This document shows, piece by piece, positions 25,151-33,675 of a stretch of 64,000 bases of DNA (position 1 is the stretch's first letter; each line of letters begins with the position of its first letter). The position numbers were made by a program, and so were the translations under genes. The DNA comes from Actinocorallia herbida (GTDB taxonomy: Bacteria; Actinomycetota; Actinomycetes; Streptosporangiales; Streptosporangiaceae). The notes under the pieces were generated by a model. The model saw only the letters and a program-made list of their open reading frames with translations, ran no database searches and had not been told where the DNA came from. The stretch covers positions 8,556,001 to 8,620,000 of the forward strand of contig NZ_RJKE01000001.1 in NCBI RefSeq assembly GCF_003751225.1. The letters run 5' to 3'.

Positions 25151-25705
25151 ATGCTCAGCATTGGCGACCAGTTCCCGGCCTACTCTCTGACGGCCTGCGT
25201 CTCCCTCGACGCCGACAACGCCTTCGAGACGATCACCGAGAAGTCCTACGAGGGCAAGTGGCGCGTGGTGTTCTTCTGGCCGAAGGACTTCACCTTCGTC
25301 TGTCCCACCGAGATCGCCGAGTTCGGCCGCCTCAACGAGGAGTTCGCCGACCGCGACGCGCAGGTGCTCGGCGCCTCCGTCGACAACGAGTTCGTGCACT
25401 ACAACTGGCGCAAGAACCACCCCGACCTGACCGACCTGCCCTTCCCGATGCTGTCGGACCTGAACCGCGAGCTCGCCTCCGAGCTGGGCATCCTCACCAA
25501 GGACGGCGTCGCGCAGCGCGCCACCTTCCTGGTCGACCCCGACAACGAGATCCAGTTCGTCATGGTCACCGCGGGCTCCGTCGGCCGGAACGTCAAGGAG
25601 GTCCTGCGGGTCCTCGACGCCCTCCAGTCCGACGAGCTGTGCCCCTGCAACTGGAACAAGGGCGAGGGCACCCTCGACGCCGGCAAGCTCCTCGCGGGCG
25701 CCTGA
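25151..25705 (+). CDS. ahpC: Alkyl hydroperoxide reductase AhpC (2-Cys peroxiredoxin)
   Basis: 184 residues from an ATG with GGAGGG five bases ahead. Peroxidatic cysteine Cys51 in [14 protein letters not shown], with the resolving-cysteine region [15 protein letters not shown] near the C-terminus, as in the mycobacterial AhpC type that is reduced by AhpD. Reduces hydrogen peroxide, organic peroxides and peroxynitrite in the cytoplasm. Two bases separate its stop from the ahpD ATG. Confidence 0.95.
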   Translation: MLSIGDQFPAYSLTACVSLDADNAFETITEKSYEGKWRVVFFWPKDFTFVCPTEIAEFGRLNEEFADRDAQVLGASVDNEFVHYNWRKNHPDLTDLPFPMLSDLNRELASELGILTKDGVAQRATFLVDPDNEIQFVMVTAGSVGRNVKEVLRVLDALQSDELCPCNWNKGEGTLDAGKLLAGA

Positions 25706-25707
25706 GC

Positions 25708-26244
25708 ATGAGCATCGACGACCTCAAGTCCGCCCTCCCGGCGTACGCCAAGGACATCAAGCTCAACCTGGGTTCGGTGACCACCACTTCCCAGCTGACC
25801 GAGCAGCAGCTCTGGGGCACCGTCCTCAGCTGCGCCCTCGCCACCAAGAGCGGCCGGGTCATCGCCGCCGTCTCGGCCGAGGCGGGCGACTACCTCACCG
25901 CCGAGGCGTTCGAGGCGGCCAAGGGCGCCGCCGCGATCATGGCGATGAACAACATCTACTACCGGGCCACGCACCTCATCGGTGACGAGACCTACGCGAC
26001 CCTCCCGGCGAAGCTGCGCATGAGCATCATCGCCAAGCCCGGCGTCGACAAGATCGACTTCGAGCTGTGGTGCCTCGCCGTCTCGGCGATCAACGGCTGC
26101 GGCCGCTGCCTGGAGTCCCACGAGAAGGTGCTGCGCGACGGCGGCCTGTCCCGTGAGCTCATCCAGGAGGCCCTCCGCATCGCCGCCGTGGTCAACGCCA
26201 CGGCCGCCGTGCTGGAGTCGGAGTCCGCGCTCACCGCGGTCTGA
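25708..26244 (+). CDS. ahpD: Alkylhydroperoxidase AhpD
   Basis: 178 residues. Active-site motif [15 protein letters not shown] gives the CX2C pair Cys131/Cys134 and His138, with the relay glutamate Glu119 upstream ([12 protein letters not shown]). Works as a trimer that reduces AhpC with electrons from lipoamide-linked SucB/Lpd in mycobacteria. It is the second gene of the ahpCD operon under OxyR and is followed by a strong terminator. Confidence 0.95.
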   Translation: MSIDDLKSALPAYAKDIKLNLGSVTTTSQLTEQQLWGTVLSCALATKSGRVIAAVSAEAGDYLTAEAFEAAKGAAAIMAMNNIYYRATHLIGDETYATLPAKLRMSIIAKPGVDKIDFELWCLAVSAINGCGRCLESHEKVLRDGGLSRELIQEALRIAAVVNATAAVLESESALTAV

Positions 26245-26273
26245 CGACCCCGGCCCGAAGGCCCAGCGCCTTC

Positions 26274-26306
26274 GAAGGCCCCCGCCACATCGTGGCGGGG
26301 GCCTTC
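26274..26306. terminator. Terminator between ahpD and the dehydrogenase gene
   Basis: Perfect 15-bp stem (GAAGGCCCCCGCCAC / GTGGCGGGGGCCTTC) with a 3-base loop, between two convergent genes; works in either direction. Confidence 0.85.
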
Positions 26307-26331
26307 GTCGTCGTGGTGCGGAGAACGCCCG

Positions 26332-27534
26332 TCAGGGGACGAGCACGAACTTGCTGCTCGCGCCCGCCGCCGACCGCGCGTAGGCCGCCGCGCCCTGGTC
26401 GAGGGGGATCTCGGTGGCGCGGACGATCTCGCCGATGCCGAAACCGCCGAGCAGCACCGCGGTGGCCAGGTCGTCCTGGTAACCGCGGGCGGGGGTGGCC
26501 CCGGACGTCACGGTGATGGCCTTGGACCAGACGCCGCCGAGCCAGACGCCCAGCGACGGCCGGGCCCCGGGCGTCCCCGCCGAGTAGACGCCGGGCACGG
26601 CGACCGCCCCGCCCGGACGGACCACCCCGATGATGTCGTTGAGCGCCCGCGCGCCGGGGGTGATCCCCTCCGCGCCCGCGTTCATGACCGCGGCGTCGGA
26701 CGCGCCGACGCAGTCGATCCCGACGTCGACGTGCGGCACCCCGAGCACCTCGGCGAGCTTGTCGGCGAGTGCGCCGTCCGCCGCGAGGTCGGCCGTGGCG
26801 AACCCGACGGACCGCACGTGCGCGAGCCGTTCGGCGTTGAAGTCACCGACGACGACCGCGGCCGCGCCGAGCAGCCGGCAGGCCGCCGCCGAGGCGAGTC
26901 CGACCGGCCCCGCGCCCGCGACGTAGACGGTCGAGCCGGGGGCGACCCCCGCCGAGCGGGCGGCGTGGTAGCCCGTCGGCAGGATGTCTCCGATCATCGC
27001 GACGTCCAGCAGGCGCTCCCTGGCCTGGTCGGGGTCGGCGAAGACGTACAGGTTGAAGTCCGCGTAGGGGACGAGCGAGTACTCCGCCTGGAAGCCCGCC
27101 CAGCCGCCGAACGCCTCGCCCATCCCGTAGGTGGCGCCCGGACGCGCCGGGTTCGTGCCCTGGCAGTGCCCGGTGAGGCCCGCCCGGCAGTTCGCGCACC
27201 GCCCGCAGGCGACGTTGAACGGCACCGAGCACACGTCGCCGACCTTGACCCGCTGGACGTCCCGGCCGACCTCGACCACGACGCCGGTGAGCTCGTGCCC
27301 GAGGACCATGCCGGGCGCCGCACCCGGGTTGTGCAGGGTGTGCAGGTCGGACCCGCACACGCACGTCGCCAGCGTCCTGACGATCACCGCGTGGTCGCAG
27401 CGGCGCGGGAGCACGCCGGGAGCCGCCCGGGTCTCCAGGGCGGGCATCGGCGCCTCCCCCATCTCGGCCCTGTCCGGCCCGCCGAACACCACGGCCCGCT
27501 GGGTCCCGCGTGGTGACGCCGCGTCGCCGGTCAC
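26332..27534 (-). CDS. Zinc-dependent dehydrogenase, glutathione-independent formaldehyde-dehydrogenase-like
   Basis: 400 residues from a GTG that overlaps the permease stop by four bases. Catalytic zinc ligands: CGSDLH (Cys60) and GHE (His80, Glu81); structural zinc: C110-G-R-C-A-N-C-R-A-G-L-T-G-H-C124. The segment FGGWAGFQAEYSLVPYAD closely resembles glutathione-independent formaldehyde dehydrogenases of the medium-chain family, and the NAD site is VYVAGAGPVGLASA. It oxidises an alcohol or aldehyde, possibly formaldehyde released from a transported compound. Last gene of the MarR-controlled minus-strand operon. Confidence 0.8.
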   Translation of the reverse strand: MTGDAASPRGTQRAVVFGGPDRAEMGEAPMPALETRAAPGVLPRRCDHAVIVRTLATCVCGSDLHTLHNPGAAPGMVLGHELTGVVVEVGRDVQRVKVGDVCSVPFNVACGRCANCRAGLTGHCQGTNPARPGATYGMGEAFGGWAGFQAEYSLVPYADFNLYVFADPDQARERLLDVAMIGDILPTGYHAARSAGVAPGSTVYVAGAGPVGLASAAACRLLGAAAVVVGDFNAERLAHVRSVGFATADLAADGALADKLAEVLGVPHVDVGIDCVGASDAAVMNAGAEGITPGARALNDIIGVVRPGGAVAVPGVYSAGTPGARPSLGVWLGGVWSKAITVTSGATPARGYQDDLATAVLLGGFGIGEIVRATEIPLDQGAAAYARSAAGASSKFVLVP

Positions 27535-28403
27535 AGAGAGCCCGAGGCTTCGTGCGAGCGTCCGCCGCGCTTGCCGGGGACGAGGATCCGCTCCAGCAGC
27601 TCGACGATGACGAAGAGGACGAAGCCGACGACGGTCAGCCAGGCGATCGACGCGAACACCGTGAGGCTGTCCATGTCGCCGCGCGCGTTGATGAGCACCA
27701 CGCCGAGGCCGGTGTCCGCGCCGACGAACTCGGCGACGACCGCGCCGACGACGGCGAGGGTGATGCCGACCTTGAGACCGGCGAAGATGCTCGGCAGCGC
27801 GAACGGCCAGCGGATCTTCCAGAACGCCTGCCACCGGCTCGCGCCCATCGACCGGACGAGCATCAGGCTCTCCGGCCGGGTGGCCCGGAAGCCGACCAGC
27901 GCGTCGATGACGACGGGGAAGAAGCAGATCAGCGCGACCATCAGCACCTTGGGCAGCTGGCCGAAGCCGAACCAGATGATGAACAGCGGCGCGATCGCCA
28001 CCTTCGGCACCACCTGGGCGATGATCAGCAGCGGGTAGACCGCGCGCCGCACGATGTCGCTGTAGACCATGCCGACGGCGATCGGCAGCGCGACCAGCAC
28101 GGCGAGCGCGAACCCGACGAAGATCGCGACCAGGGTCGGCACCGACTGCTCGGCGAACATGCCGAGGTCGCCGAACATCTTGACGACGACGTCACCGGGC
28201 GCGGGGAGGACGTATTCCTCCACGCCGCCGGAGGCGCACACCGCCTGCCAGATCCCGATGACGATCGCCACGAGGACCAGGGGCAGCACCCAGTCGGCGG
28301 CGCGGGATTCGAGGAAGCGCCTGCCCGCGGACCTGCCCTTGGGCTTGCCGACGGCCGCGCCGCCCGCCGCGTTCGTCCGCCGGACGTCCTGTGCGGTGCT
28401 CAC
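27531..28403 (-). CDS. ABC importer permease, TauC/SsuC family
   Basis: 290 residues. Six hydrophobic segments. The coupling (EAA-like) loop is readable: LMLVRSMGASRWQAFWKIRW followed by PFALPSIFAGLKVG, and the second half has GAVVAEFVGADTGLGVVL. The family imports sulfonates, nitrate, cyanate or thiamine precursors. Overlaps the ATPase gene by four bases upstream and the dehydrogenase by four downstream, so the transporter and the enzyme are translated together. Confidence 0.88.
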   Translation of the reverse strand: MSTAQDVRRTNAAGGAAVGKPKGRSAGRRFLESRAADWVLPLVLVAIVIGIWQAVCASGGVEEYVLPAPGDVVVKMFGDLGMFAEQSVPTLVAIFVGFALAVLVALPIAVGMVYSDIVRRAVYPLLIIAQVVPKVAIAPLFIIWFGFGQLPKVLMVALICFFPVVIDALVGFRATRPESLMLVRSMGASRWQAFWKIRWPFALPSIFAGLKVGITLAVVGAVVAEFVGADTGLGVVLINARGDMDSLTVFASIAWLTVVGFVLFVIVELLERILVPGKRGGRSHEASGSL

Positions 28404-29182
28404 TTGGGTTCCTCCCTCAGGACGCCGAGGTTCTCGAAGACGCCGCGGATCTCACCGACGAGGTCGGTGAACTCGCGGCCGGTCCGGGCGCTCAGGTGCC
28501 GGGGCCGCTCCAGCGGCACCCGGAACTCGGCGGCGATCCGGGCGGGGCGGGGCGAGAAGACCAGCACTCGGTCGGCGAGGAAGACCGCCTCGTCGATGCT
28601 GTGCGTCACGAAGACGACGGTCTTGCGGCGGTCCATCCACAGCCGTTGGAGGTCGATCTGGATCTGGTCACGGGTCAGCGCGTCGAGCGCGCCGAACGGC
28701 TCGTCCATGACCAGGATGTCCGGGTCGTGCAGCAGCGCGCGGCACAGCGCCACGCGCTGGCGCATGCCGCCGGACAGCTCGTCGGGGTAGTTGTCCTCGA
28801 ACCCGGCCAGGCCGACCTGGTGCAGCAGCTCACGCGCGCGCTCTTCGGACGGGCCCTTGGGAGAGCGCCGGATCTCCGACTGGAGCAGCACGTTCTGCAT
28901 CGAGGTGCGCCAGGGCAGCAGCTCCGCGTTCTGGAACACGATGCCGAGGTCGGTGTAGGGCTCGAGCACGGGCTCGCCCTGCACGCGCACCTCGCCCGAG
29001 GTGGGCTGGGTCAGTCCGGCGAGTGCCATGAGCAGCGTGCTCTTGCCGCAGCCGCTCGGGCCGACGATCGCGAGGAACTCCCCGCGCTCCAGCTCGAAGG
29101 ACATCTCACTGACCGCGGTGACGGAGTCGAAGGACTTGGTGAAGCGGTCGAACGCGACGAAGGGGGCGGTCGCCGTTGCCAT
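28400..29182 (-). CDS. ABC importer ATPase, TauB/SsuB family
   Basis: 260 residues. Walker A GPSGCGKST (41-49), Q-loop VFQNAELLPWRT, signature LSGGMRQRVALCRALL, Walker B ILVMDEPFGALDALTR and switch His in FVTHSIDEA. Energises the neighbouring permease. Starts three bases after the binding-protein stop and overlaps the permease by four. Confidence 0.9.
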   Translation of the reverse strand: MATATAPFVAFDRFTKSFDSVTAVSEMSFELERGEFLAIVGPSGCGKSTLLMALAGLTQPTSGEVRVQGEPVLEPYTDLGIVFQNAELLPWRTSMQNVLLQSEIRRSPKGPSEERARELLHQVGLAGFEDNYPDELSGGMRQRVALCRALLHDPDILVMDEPFGALDALTRDQIQIDLQRLWMDRRKTVVFVTHSIDEAVFLADRVLVFSPRPARIAAEFRVPLERPRHLSARTGREFTDLVGEIRGVFENLGVLREEPK

Positions 29183-29185
29183 CGC

Positions 29186-30259
29186 CTACTCCTCACCCAG
29201 GGCGTCGGAACACTGCGACAGGAAGGCGTTGCTGGCCGCGCCCGCGGGGGTGACCGCGCCGGCCTCCACGCCCGCGTAGTCCTCCATCAGCTTGATGGTG
29301 CTCTCCCAGTCCGCGGTGGAGGTGCAGCCGAACGGCTCGTCCGCGGTCCGCGCGGAGGTGGCCAGCTTCGCGGTGGCGAGCCACTGCTCCTTGACGACCT
29401 CCTTGGACAGCGTGCTCGTCGTGGCGACCTTGAAGAAGGACTCGACGGCCGCGTCGGGGTCGGTGTTGGCGGCCTCCACGGCCTCCGCGGTCGCGGCGAG
29501 GAACTTCCGGACGGTCTCGGCGTTGCCGTCGAGGTACTTGTCGGAGGTCACGATGCCGGAGCTGAGCACGTCGAGCCCGGCGTCGCCGTAGCCGAGGGCG
29601 GTCAGCTCGCAGCAGTTGAGCGTCATGTTCGGCTCGGTGACGTTGAGCAGGCCGAAGCTGAAGTCGGTCTTGCCCTGCACGAACAGGCTGTCGCGGGTGG
29701 GGATGTCGACCTTGTTCAGCTTGACGGACTCGGGGTCGAGGCCGCTGATCTTGGCGAACGCCGGGAAGAGCGTCTCGGCGGCGGAGCCCGCGGTGTATCC
29801 GGCGGTCTTGCCCGCGAGGTCCTTGGCGCTGGTGATGCCGGAGTCCTTCCGGACGAAGACCGCCAGCGGGGAGGACTGCACCATGCCGGCGACCATCTTG
29901 AGCGGCATCTTCTTACCGACGGCCTGGACCAGCGCGCCCGCGTCGGCGTAGCCGATGTCGTCGGAGCCGTTGGCGACGGTCTGCAGCGTGGTGGCCGAGC
30001 CCTTGCCGGCGTTGAGCGTGACGTTCAGGCCGTGCTTCTCGAAGATGCCCTGCTCCACCCCGGCGACGAGGGGGAGGACCGAGCCGGTGAAGTACACGTC
30101 GGTCCGGACGTTGACCTTGGTCAGTCCGTTCGCGTCCTCGTTGGAGTCCGAGCCTCCGCAGGCCGACAGGGCGAGCGCCGCGGTCAGCGTCAAGGCGAGG
30201 CCGGGAAGCGCGCGGCGGACCAGGCGGCCCTTGGGCGGCGCGGCGAGAGAAGTGTGCAT
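29186..30259 (-). CDS. ABC substrate-binding lipoprotein, NMT1/TauA-like
   Basis: 357 residues. Signal peptide with lipobox LSAC (Cys34), then a type-II binding fold: YFTGSVLPLVAGVEQGIFEK, GLNVTLNAGKGS, DIGYADAGALVQAVGKKMPL and VFVRKDSGITSAKDLAGKT. This pattern is shared by sulfonate, nitrate and thiamine-precursor binders, so the ligand is open; no sulfonate monooxygenase or thiamine genes are nearby. An unusual N-C-C-E-L cysteine pair lies near residue 220. First gene of the operon; its promoter lies inside the MarR operator region. Confidence 0.82.
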   Translation of the reverse strand: MHTSLAAPPKGRLVRRALPGLALTLTAALALSACGGSDSNEDANGLTKVNVRTDVYFTGSVLPLVAGVEQGIFEKHGLNVTLNAGKGSATTLQTVANGSDDIGYADAGALVQAVGKKMPLKMVAGMVQSSPLAVFVRKDSGITSAKDLAGKTAGYTAGSAAETLFPAFAKISGLDPESVKLNKVDIPTRDSLFVQGKTDFSFGLLNVTEPNMTLNCCELTALGYGDAGLDVLSSGIVTSDKYLDGNAETVRKFLAATAEAVEAANTDPDAAVESFFKVATTSTLSKEVVKEQWLATAKLATSARTADEPFGCTSTADWESTIKLMEDYAGVEAGAVTPAGAASNAFLSQCSDALGEE

Positions 30260-30342
30260 CGGTGACCTCTTTGAGAACTGGCCCGTCCGTCCATGACGGC
30301 GGTCGGGCGGGCGACGTCGCCGGGGGGCGGGGACGCGGCGCG

Positions 30343-30409
30343 ATTACTTTAGAGTCAAGTATCTGGTTACAGGATTACTTGTGTCAAGATATCTTGGTTG
30401 CGCTATGAT
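30343..30409. promoter_or_regulatory. Divergent promoter with paired MarR operators
   Basis: Two copies of a 31-base-spaced element, ATTACTT followed by GTCAAG(a)TATCT, start at 30343 and 30374. The second contains the perfect 12-bp palindrome CAAGATATCTTG (30385-30396). On the minus strand TTGACA (30382-30387) and GATACT (30358-30363), 18 apart, form a promoter for the binding-protein operon; the two elements cover its -35 and -10. On the plus strand TATGAT (30404-30409) is a good -10 for marR. Binding here could repress both directions. Confidence 0.65.
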
Positions 30410-30460
30410 TCCGGACGGCTCCCCACGGATCCGCTTCGCCTCACCCCACGGGACTGTGCA

Positions 30461-30994
30461 ATGGACGCGATCGGACAGGCACTCGACGACTGGCGCCGGG
30501 AACGGCCCGACCTCGACGCCTCCCCGATCGGGGTCTTCGGCAGGCTGCGCAGGGTCGCCGAGCTCTCGCGCCAGGACCTCGAGACGTTCCTCGCCCCGTA
30601 CGACCTGACGCCCAAGTCCTTCGACGTGCTGGCCAACCTGCGCAGGGGCGGCGCCCCGTACCGCAAGACGCCGTCGGAACTCGCGGAGTCCTCGCTGCTG
30701 TCCAGCGGCGCGATGACCGGCCGGCTCGACAGCCTGGAGCGGCTCGGATTCATCCGCCGCAGCCCGCACCCGAACGACCGGCGCGTCATGTTCGCCGAGC
30801 TGACCCCGGCGGGCCTGGCGTTCATCGACGAGGTCTTCACGCACCACATGGCGAACGAGGACCACCTCCTCGGCACCCTCACCCCGGCCCAGCGCACTCA
30901 GATCGCCGACAGCCTGGTCATGCTCGAAGAGGCGATCACCGCCGCGGCCGAGAAAGCGCCGGCGCGGCGTCTGCGCCGGATCGCCAGGCCCTGA
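30461..30994 (+). CDS. MarR-family transcriptional regulator
   Basis: 177 residues from ATG; the frame runs upstream to 30398 but that part overlaps the promoter. Winged-helix DNA-binding core: YDLTPKSFDVLANLRRGG, then LAESSLLSSGAMTGRLDSLE (recognition helix) and the wing FIRRSPHPNDRRVMFAELTP, all characteristic of MarR. Divergent from the transporter/dehydrogenase operon, and its likely operator motif recurs upstream of the aldehyde dehydrogenase at 32.67 kb. MarR proteins usually let go of DNA when an aromatic or aldehyde-type ligand binds. Confidence 0.88.
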   Translation: MDAIGQALDDWRRERPDLDASPIGVFGRLRRVAELSRQDLETFLAPYDLTPKSFDVLANLRRGGAPYRKTPSELAESSLLSSGAMTGRLDSLERLGFIRRSPHPNDRRVMFAELTPAGLAFIDEVFTHHMANEDHLLGTLTPAQRTQIADSLVMLEEAITAAAEKAPARRLRRIARP

Positions 30995-31169
30995 CCGTCG
31001 GCACGGCGTCCGGGCGCGGGCCTCGGGCTCGCCTTCATCGACTTCCCCCTTCTGACCTGCGGATTCTCCGGCGCACAGGGTATGCGGGGACGCGAGCACT
31101 CGGCCGGGCGCCCAACCGCGACGGCCCGGCCGCCCCAGCGGGGACGACCGGGCCGCGGACTCGCGGGAC

Positions 31170-32645
31170 TCACAGCGCCCAGGGCAGCGGCGCCTCGGTC
31201 AGCTCCCAGTACAGGCTCTTCTGCCGCATGTAGCCGAAGATCCCTTCGCGGCCCTTCTCCCGGCCGATCCCGCTCTCCTTCATCCCGCCGAACGGCGTGG
31301 TGACGCTGAACTGCTTGTACGTATTGATCCAGACGGTGCCCGCGTCGATCCGGCGGGCGACCCGCGCGGCCTTCCGGTAGTCCCGTGTCCAGATCCCGCA
31401 CGCCAGCCCGTACACCGAGTCGTTGGCCTGCGCGACGAGGTCGTCCTCGTCCTCGAACGGCAGCGCGACGAGCACGGGCCCGAAGATCTCCTCCTGGCAG
31501 GTCTCCGCGTCGTTCGGCAGGCCCTCCAGGATCGTCGGCAGGTAGTACGCGCCCTTCTCGTACGCCTCCCCCTCGGGCGCCGCTCCGCCGCACAGCACCT
31601 TGGCGCCCTCCTTCCGGGCCCGGTCGACCATCGCGGCGACCTTGTCCCGATGCGCGTGCGCGACGAGCGGCGCGACCTGCGTGGCCGGGTCGTCGCCGGG
31701 GCCTACGCGCAGGCTCCGGGCGCGGTCCACGAGCGCGTCGACGACCTCCCGGTACACCGAGGCGTGCACGAACAGCCGTGATCCCGCGATGCAGCTCTGC
31801 CCGGAGGAGGAGAAGATGCCGAACAGCAGTCCCGCGAGCGTCTGCTCCAGGTCGGCGTCGGGGAACACGATCGTCGGGGACTTGCCGCCCAGCTCCAGCG
31901 AGACCGGCATGATCTTCTGCGCGGCGGCCGCGCCGATCGCCCGGCCCGTCGCGGTCCCGCCCGTGAAGGAGACCTTCCCGACGCCGGGGTGCCTGACGAT
32001 CGCGTCACCGGTGACCGTGCCGGGGCCGGGCAGCACCGAGAGCAGGCCCGCGGGAAGCCCCGCGGCGTGGATGATCCGGCCGAGCCGGAGCGACACCAGC
32101 GGCGTCCACTCGGCGGGCTTGAGCACGACCGCGTTGCCCGCGGCGAGCGCGGGCGCGATCTTCTGCGCGTCGCTGGCGATCGGCGAGTTCCACGGGGTGA
32201 TCGCGCCGACCACGCCGATCGGCTCGTGCACGCTCATCGTCAGATAGGTCCCGCGCGACGGCGTGACGGACTCCTCGACTGTCTCCAGGGCCGCGGCGAA
32301 GTACCGGAACGTGCCCTCGGCGCTGGCCACCAGCGCCCGGGTCTCGTTGATCGACTTGCCCGTGTCGAGGGTCTGCAACCGCGCGAGCTCCTCGGCGGCC
32401 GCGGCGATCCCGTCGGCGATCCGGACCAGGAACTTCGCCCGCTGGTGCGGCAGCAGGCCGCGCCACGCGGGATCCTCGGCGGCGGCCTTCCCCGCGCGCA
32501 CCGCCTCGTCGACGTCCGCGGCGTCGGCACCGTGCAGGGCGGCGATCACCCTGCCGTCGACCGGGCTCCTCGACTCCACGAGCGGTCCCGCGCCGCGCCG
32601 CCAGACCCCGCCCACCAAGATCTCGTCCACGATGCCCTCGGCCAT
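31170..32645 (-). CDS. NAD(P)-dependent aldehyde dehydrogenase
   Basis: 491 residues. ALDH superfamily: ITPWNSPI (149-156), nucleotide-binding KPAEW (176-180), FTGGTATG, general base Glu251 in LELGGKSPT and catalytic Cys285 in SSGQSCIAG; the C-terminal PFGGMKESGIGRE motif is intact. It oxidises an aldehyde to the acid. The MarR-type inverted repeat just upstream ties it to the transporter/dehydrogenase operon, suggesting it handles the aldehyde made from the imported compound (inference). The following ~170 bases to marR hold no gene. Confidence 0.9.
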   Translation of the reverse strand: MAEGIVDEILVGGVWRRGAGPLVESRSPVDGRVIAALHGADAADVDEAVRAGKAAAEDPAWRGLLPHQRAKFLVRIADGIAAAAEELARLQTLDTGKSINETRALVASAEGTFRYFAAALETVEESVTPSRGTYLTMSVHEPIGVVGAITPWNSPIASDAQKIAPALAAGNAVVLKPAEWTPLVSLRLGRIIHAAGLPAGLLSVLPGPGTVTGDAIVRHPGVGKVSFTGGTATGRAIGAAAAQKIMPVSLELGGKSPTIVFPDADLEQTLAGLLFGIFSSSGQSCIAGSRLFVHASVYREVVDALVDRARSLRVGPGDDPATQVAPLVAHAHRDKVAAMVDRARKEGAKVLCGGAAPEGEAYEKGAYYLPTILEGLPNDAETCQEEIFGPVLVALPFEDEDDLVAQANDSVYGLACGIWTRDYRKAARVARRIDAGTVWINTYKQFSVTTPFGGMKESGIGREKGREGIFGYMRQKSLYWELTEAPLPWAL

Positions 32646-32664
32646 TTCAAGATCCCCTATCCCA

Positions 32665-32686
32665 AGTATCTTATTACTAAGATACT
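32665..32686. promoter_or_regulatory. MarR-type operator upstream of the aldehyde dehydrogenase
   Basis: Perfect inverted repeat AGTATCTT-ATTACT-AAGATACT, 20 bases ahead of the minus-strand ATG at 32645. It shares CAAGTATCT and ATTACT with the paired elements at 30343-30396, so the same regulator probably binds. Minus-strand TAAGAT or TAGTAT inside it can serve as the -10. Confidence 0.65.
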
Positions 32687-32780
32687 AGCCGCGGAGACGG
32701 GTCCGGGGCCACCGCCCGAGACCGTCCCGAAGTGTGCGAACCCTGGTTCGGCGCGCCCCGCGAGGGGCGAGACTCCTGGC

Positions 32781-33494
32781 ATGGAGACGACACGGGAGAT
32801 CGCGGCACGGATCTCCGCGGAGCTCGCCGCGCTAGGCACCCCCGAGCGGGCGGTCCAGGAGAAGCGGTACCTGAAGAGCTCGCTGGACCACTTCGGCGCG
32901 ACCCTCCCGGCGACCCGGCGGGTCGCGGTGCGGGAGTCCGAGGGCATGTCCCGTGCGCGGCTGCTCGATCTCGTCGCCGAACTCTGGGACACGTCCGTGC
33001 ACGAGCTGCACATGGCCGCCGTCGAGGCGCTCGCCCATCGCGCGGAGGCGCTCGACCGGCGCGACCTGCCCCTGGCCGAGCGGCTGATCCGGGAATCCGC
33101 GGGCTGGGCCCTCGTCGACCCCCTCGCCATCCAGGTCGTCGGGCCGATCCTCGGCGACGACCTCGCGCCGCTCGACCGCTGGATCACCGACCCCGACCTC
33201 TGGATCCGCCGCACCGCCCTGCTCGCGCACATCCCCCGCGCCCGCGCGGGCACCGCCGACCTCCCGCGGATCGCCGCCTACGCCGAGGCGGCCCTCCCGG
33301 AGAAGGAGTTCTTCATCCGCAAGTCACTCGGCTGGCTCCTGCGCGAGCTGACCCGCACCGAGCCCGGCTGGGTCGCGGACTGGGTCGCCGCCCATCTCCG
33401 GACGGCCTCCGGCGTCACCTTCCGCGAGGCGGTCCGCCGCCTCCCGGACGAGACCCGCGAGGCCCTCGTCCAGGCCCGCGCAACGCCCGCGTGA
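32781..33494 (+). CDS. DNA alkylation repair protein, AlkD-like (HEAT repeats)
   Basis: 237 residues from ATG. Helical-repeat protein with AlkD-family segments: EKRYLKSSLDHFGATLPATR near the start, LIRESAGWALVDPLA, W-I-T-D-P-D-L-W-I-R-R-T-A and FFIRKSLGWLLREL. AlkD glycosylases release 3-methyl- and 7-methylpurines without base flipping. Trp and Asp residues of the ALVDPLA and DPDLWIRR segments correspond to the substrate cleft in the family. Single gene between the ALDH promoter and a DedA gene. Confidence 0.82.
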   Translation: METTREIAARISAELAALGTPERAVQEKRYLKSSLDHFGATLPATRRVAVRESEGMSRARLLDLVAELWDTSVHELHMAAVEALAHRAEALDRRDLPLAERLIRESAGWALVDPLAIQVVGPILGDDLAPLDRWITDPDLWIRRTALLAHIPRARAGTADLPRIAAYAEAALPEKEFFIRKSLGWLLRELTRTEPGWVADWVAAHLRTASGVTFREAVRRLPDETREALVQARATPA

Positions 33495-33675
33495 ACCGCG
33501 GAAAGCGCCCACCGCGCGCCGCCCGCCGACTATCGTGTGGGCGAAACCACGCGAAACGGACGAAGATCCTTACGTTGTCCTGAAGTCCCTCTTCCCACCA
33601 TGGAAGGATGACCGGGGGTCGGCGCGCGTCCGTCCAGCCCACCCGGTTCCCCGAGCACACCTAGGAGTCCAGCGC

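Noticed and set aside
28391..30265. 624-codon plus-strand frame opposite the ABC importer genes
   Set aside because: Antisense shadow; the importer genes show Walker, signature and lipobox motifs.
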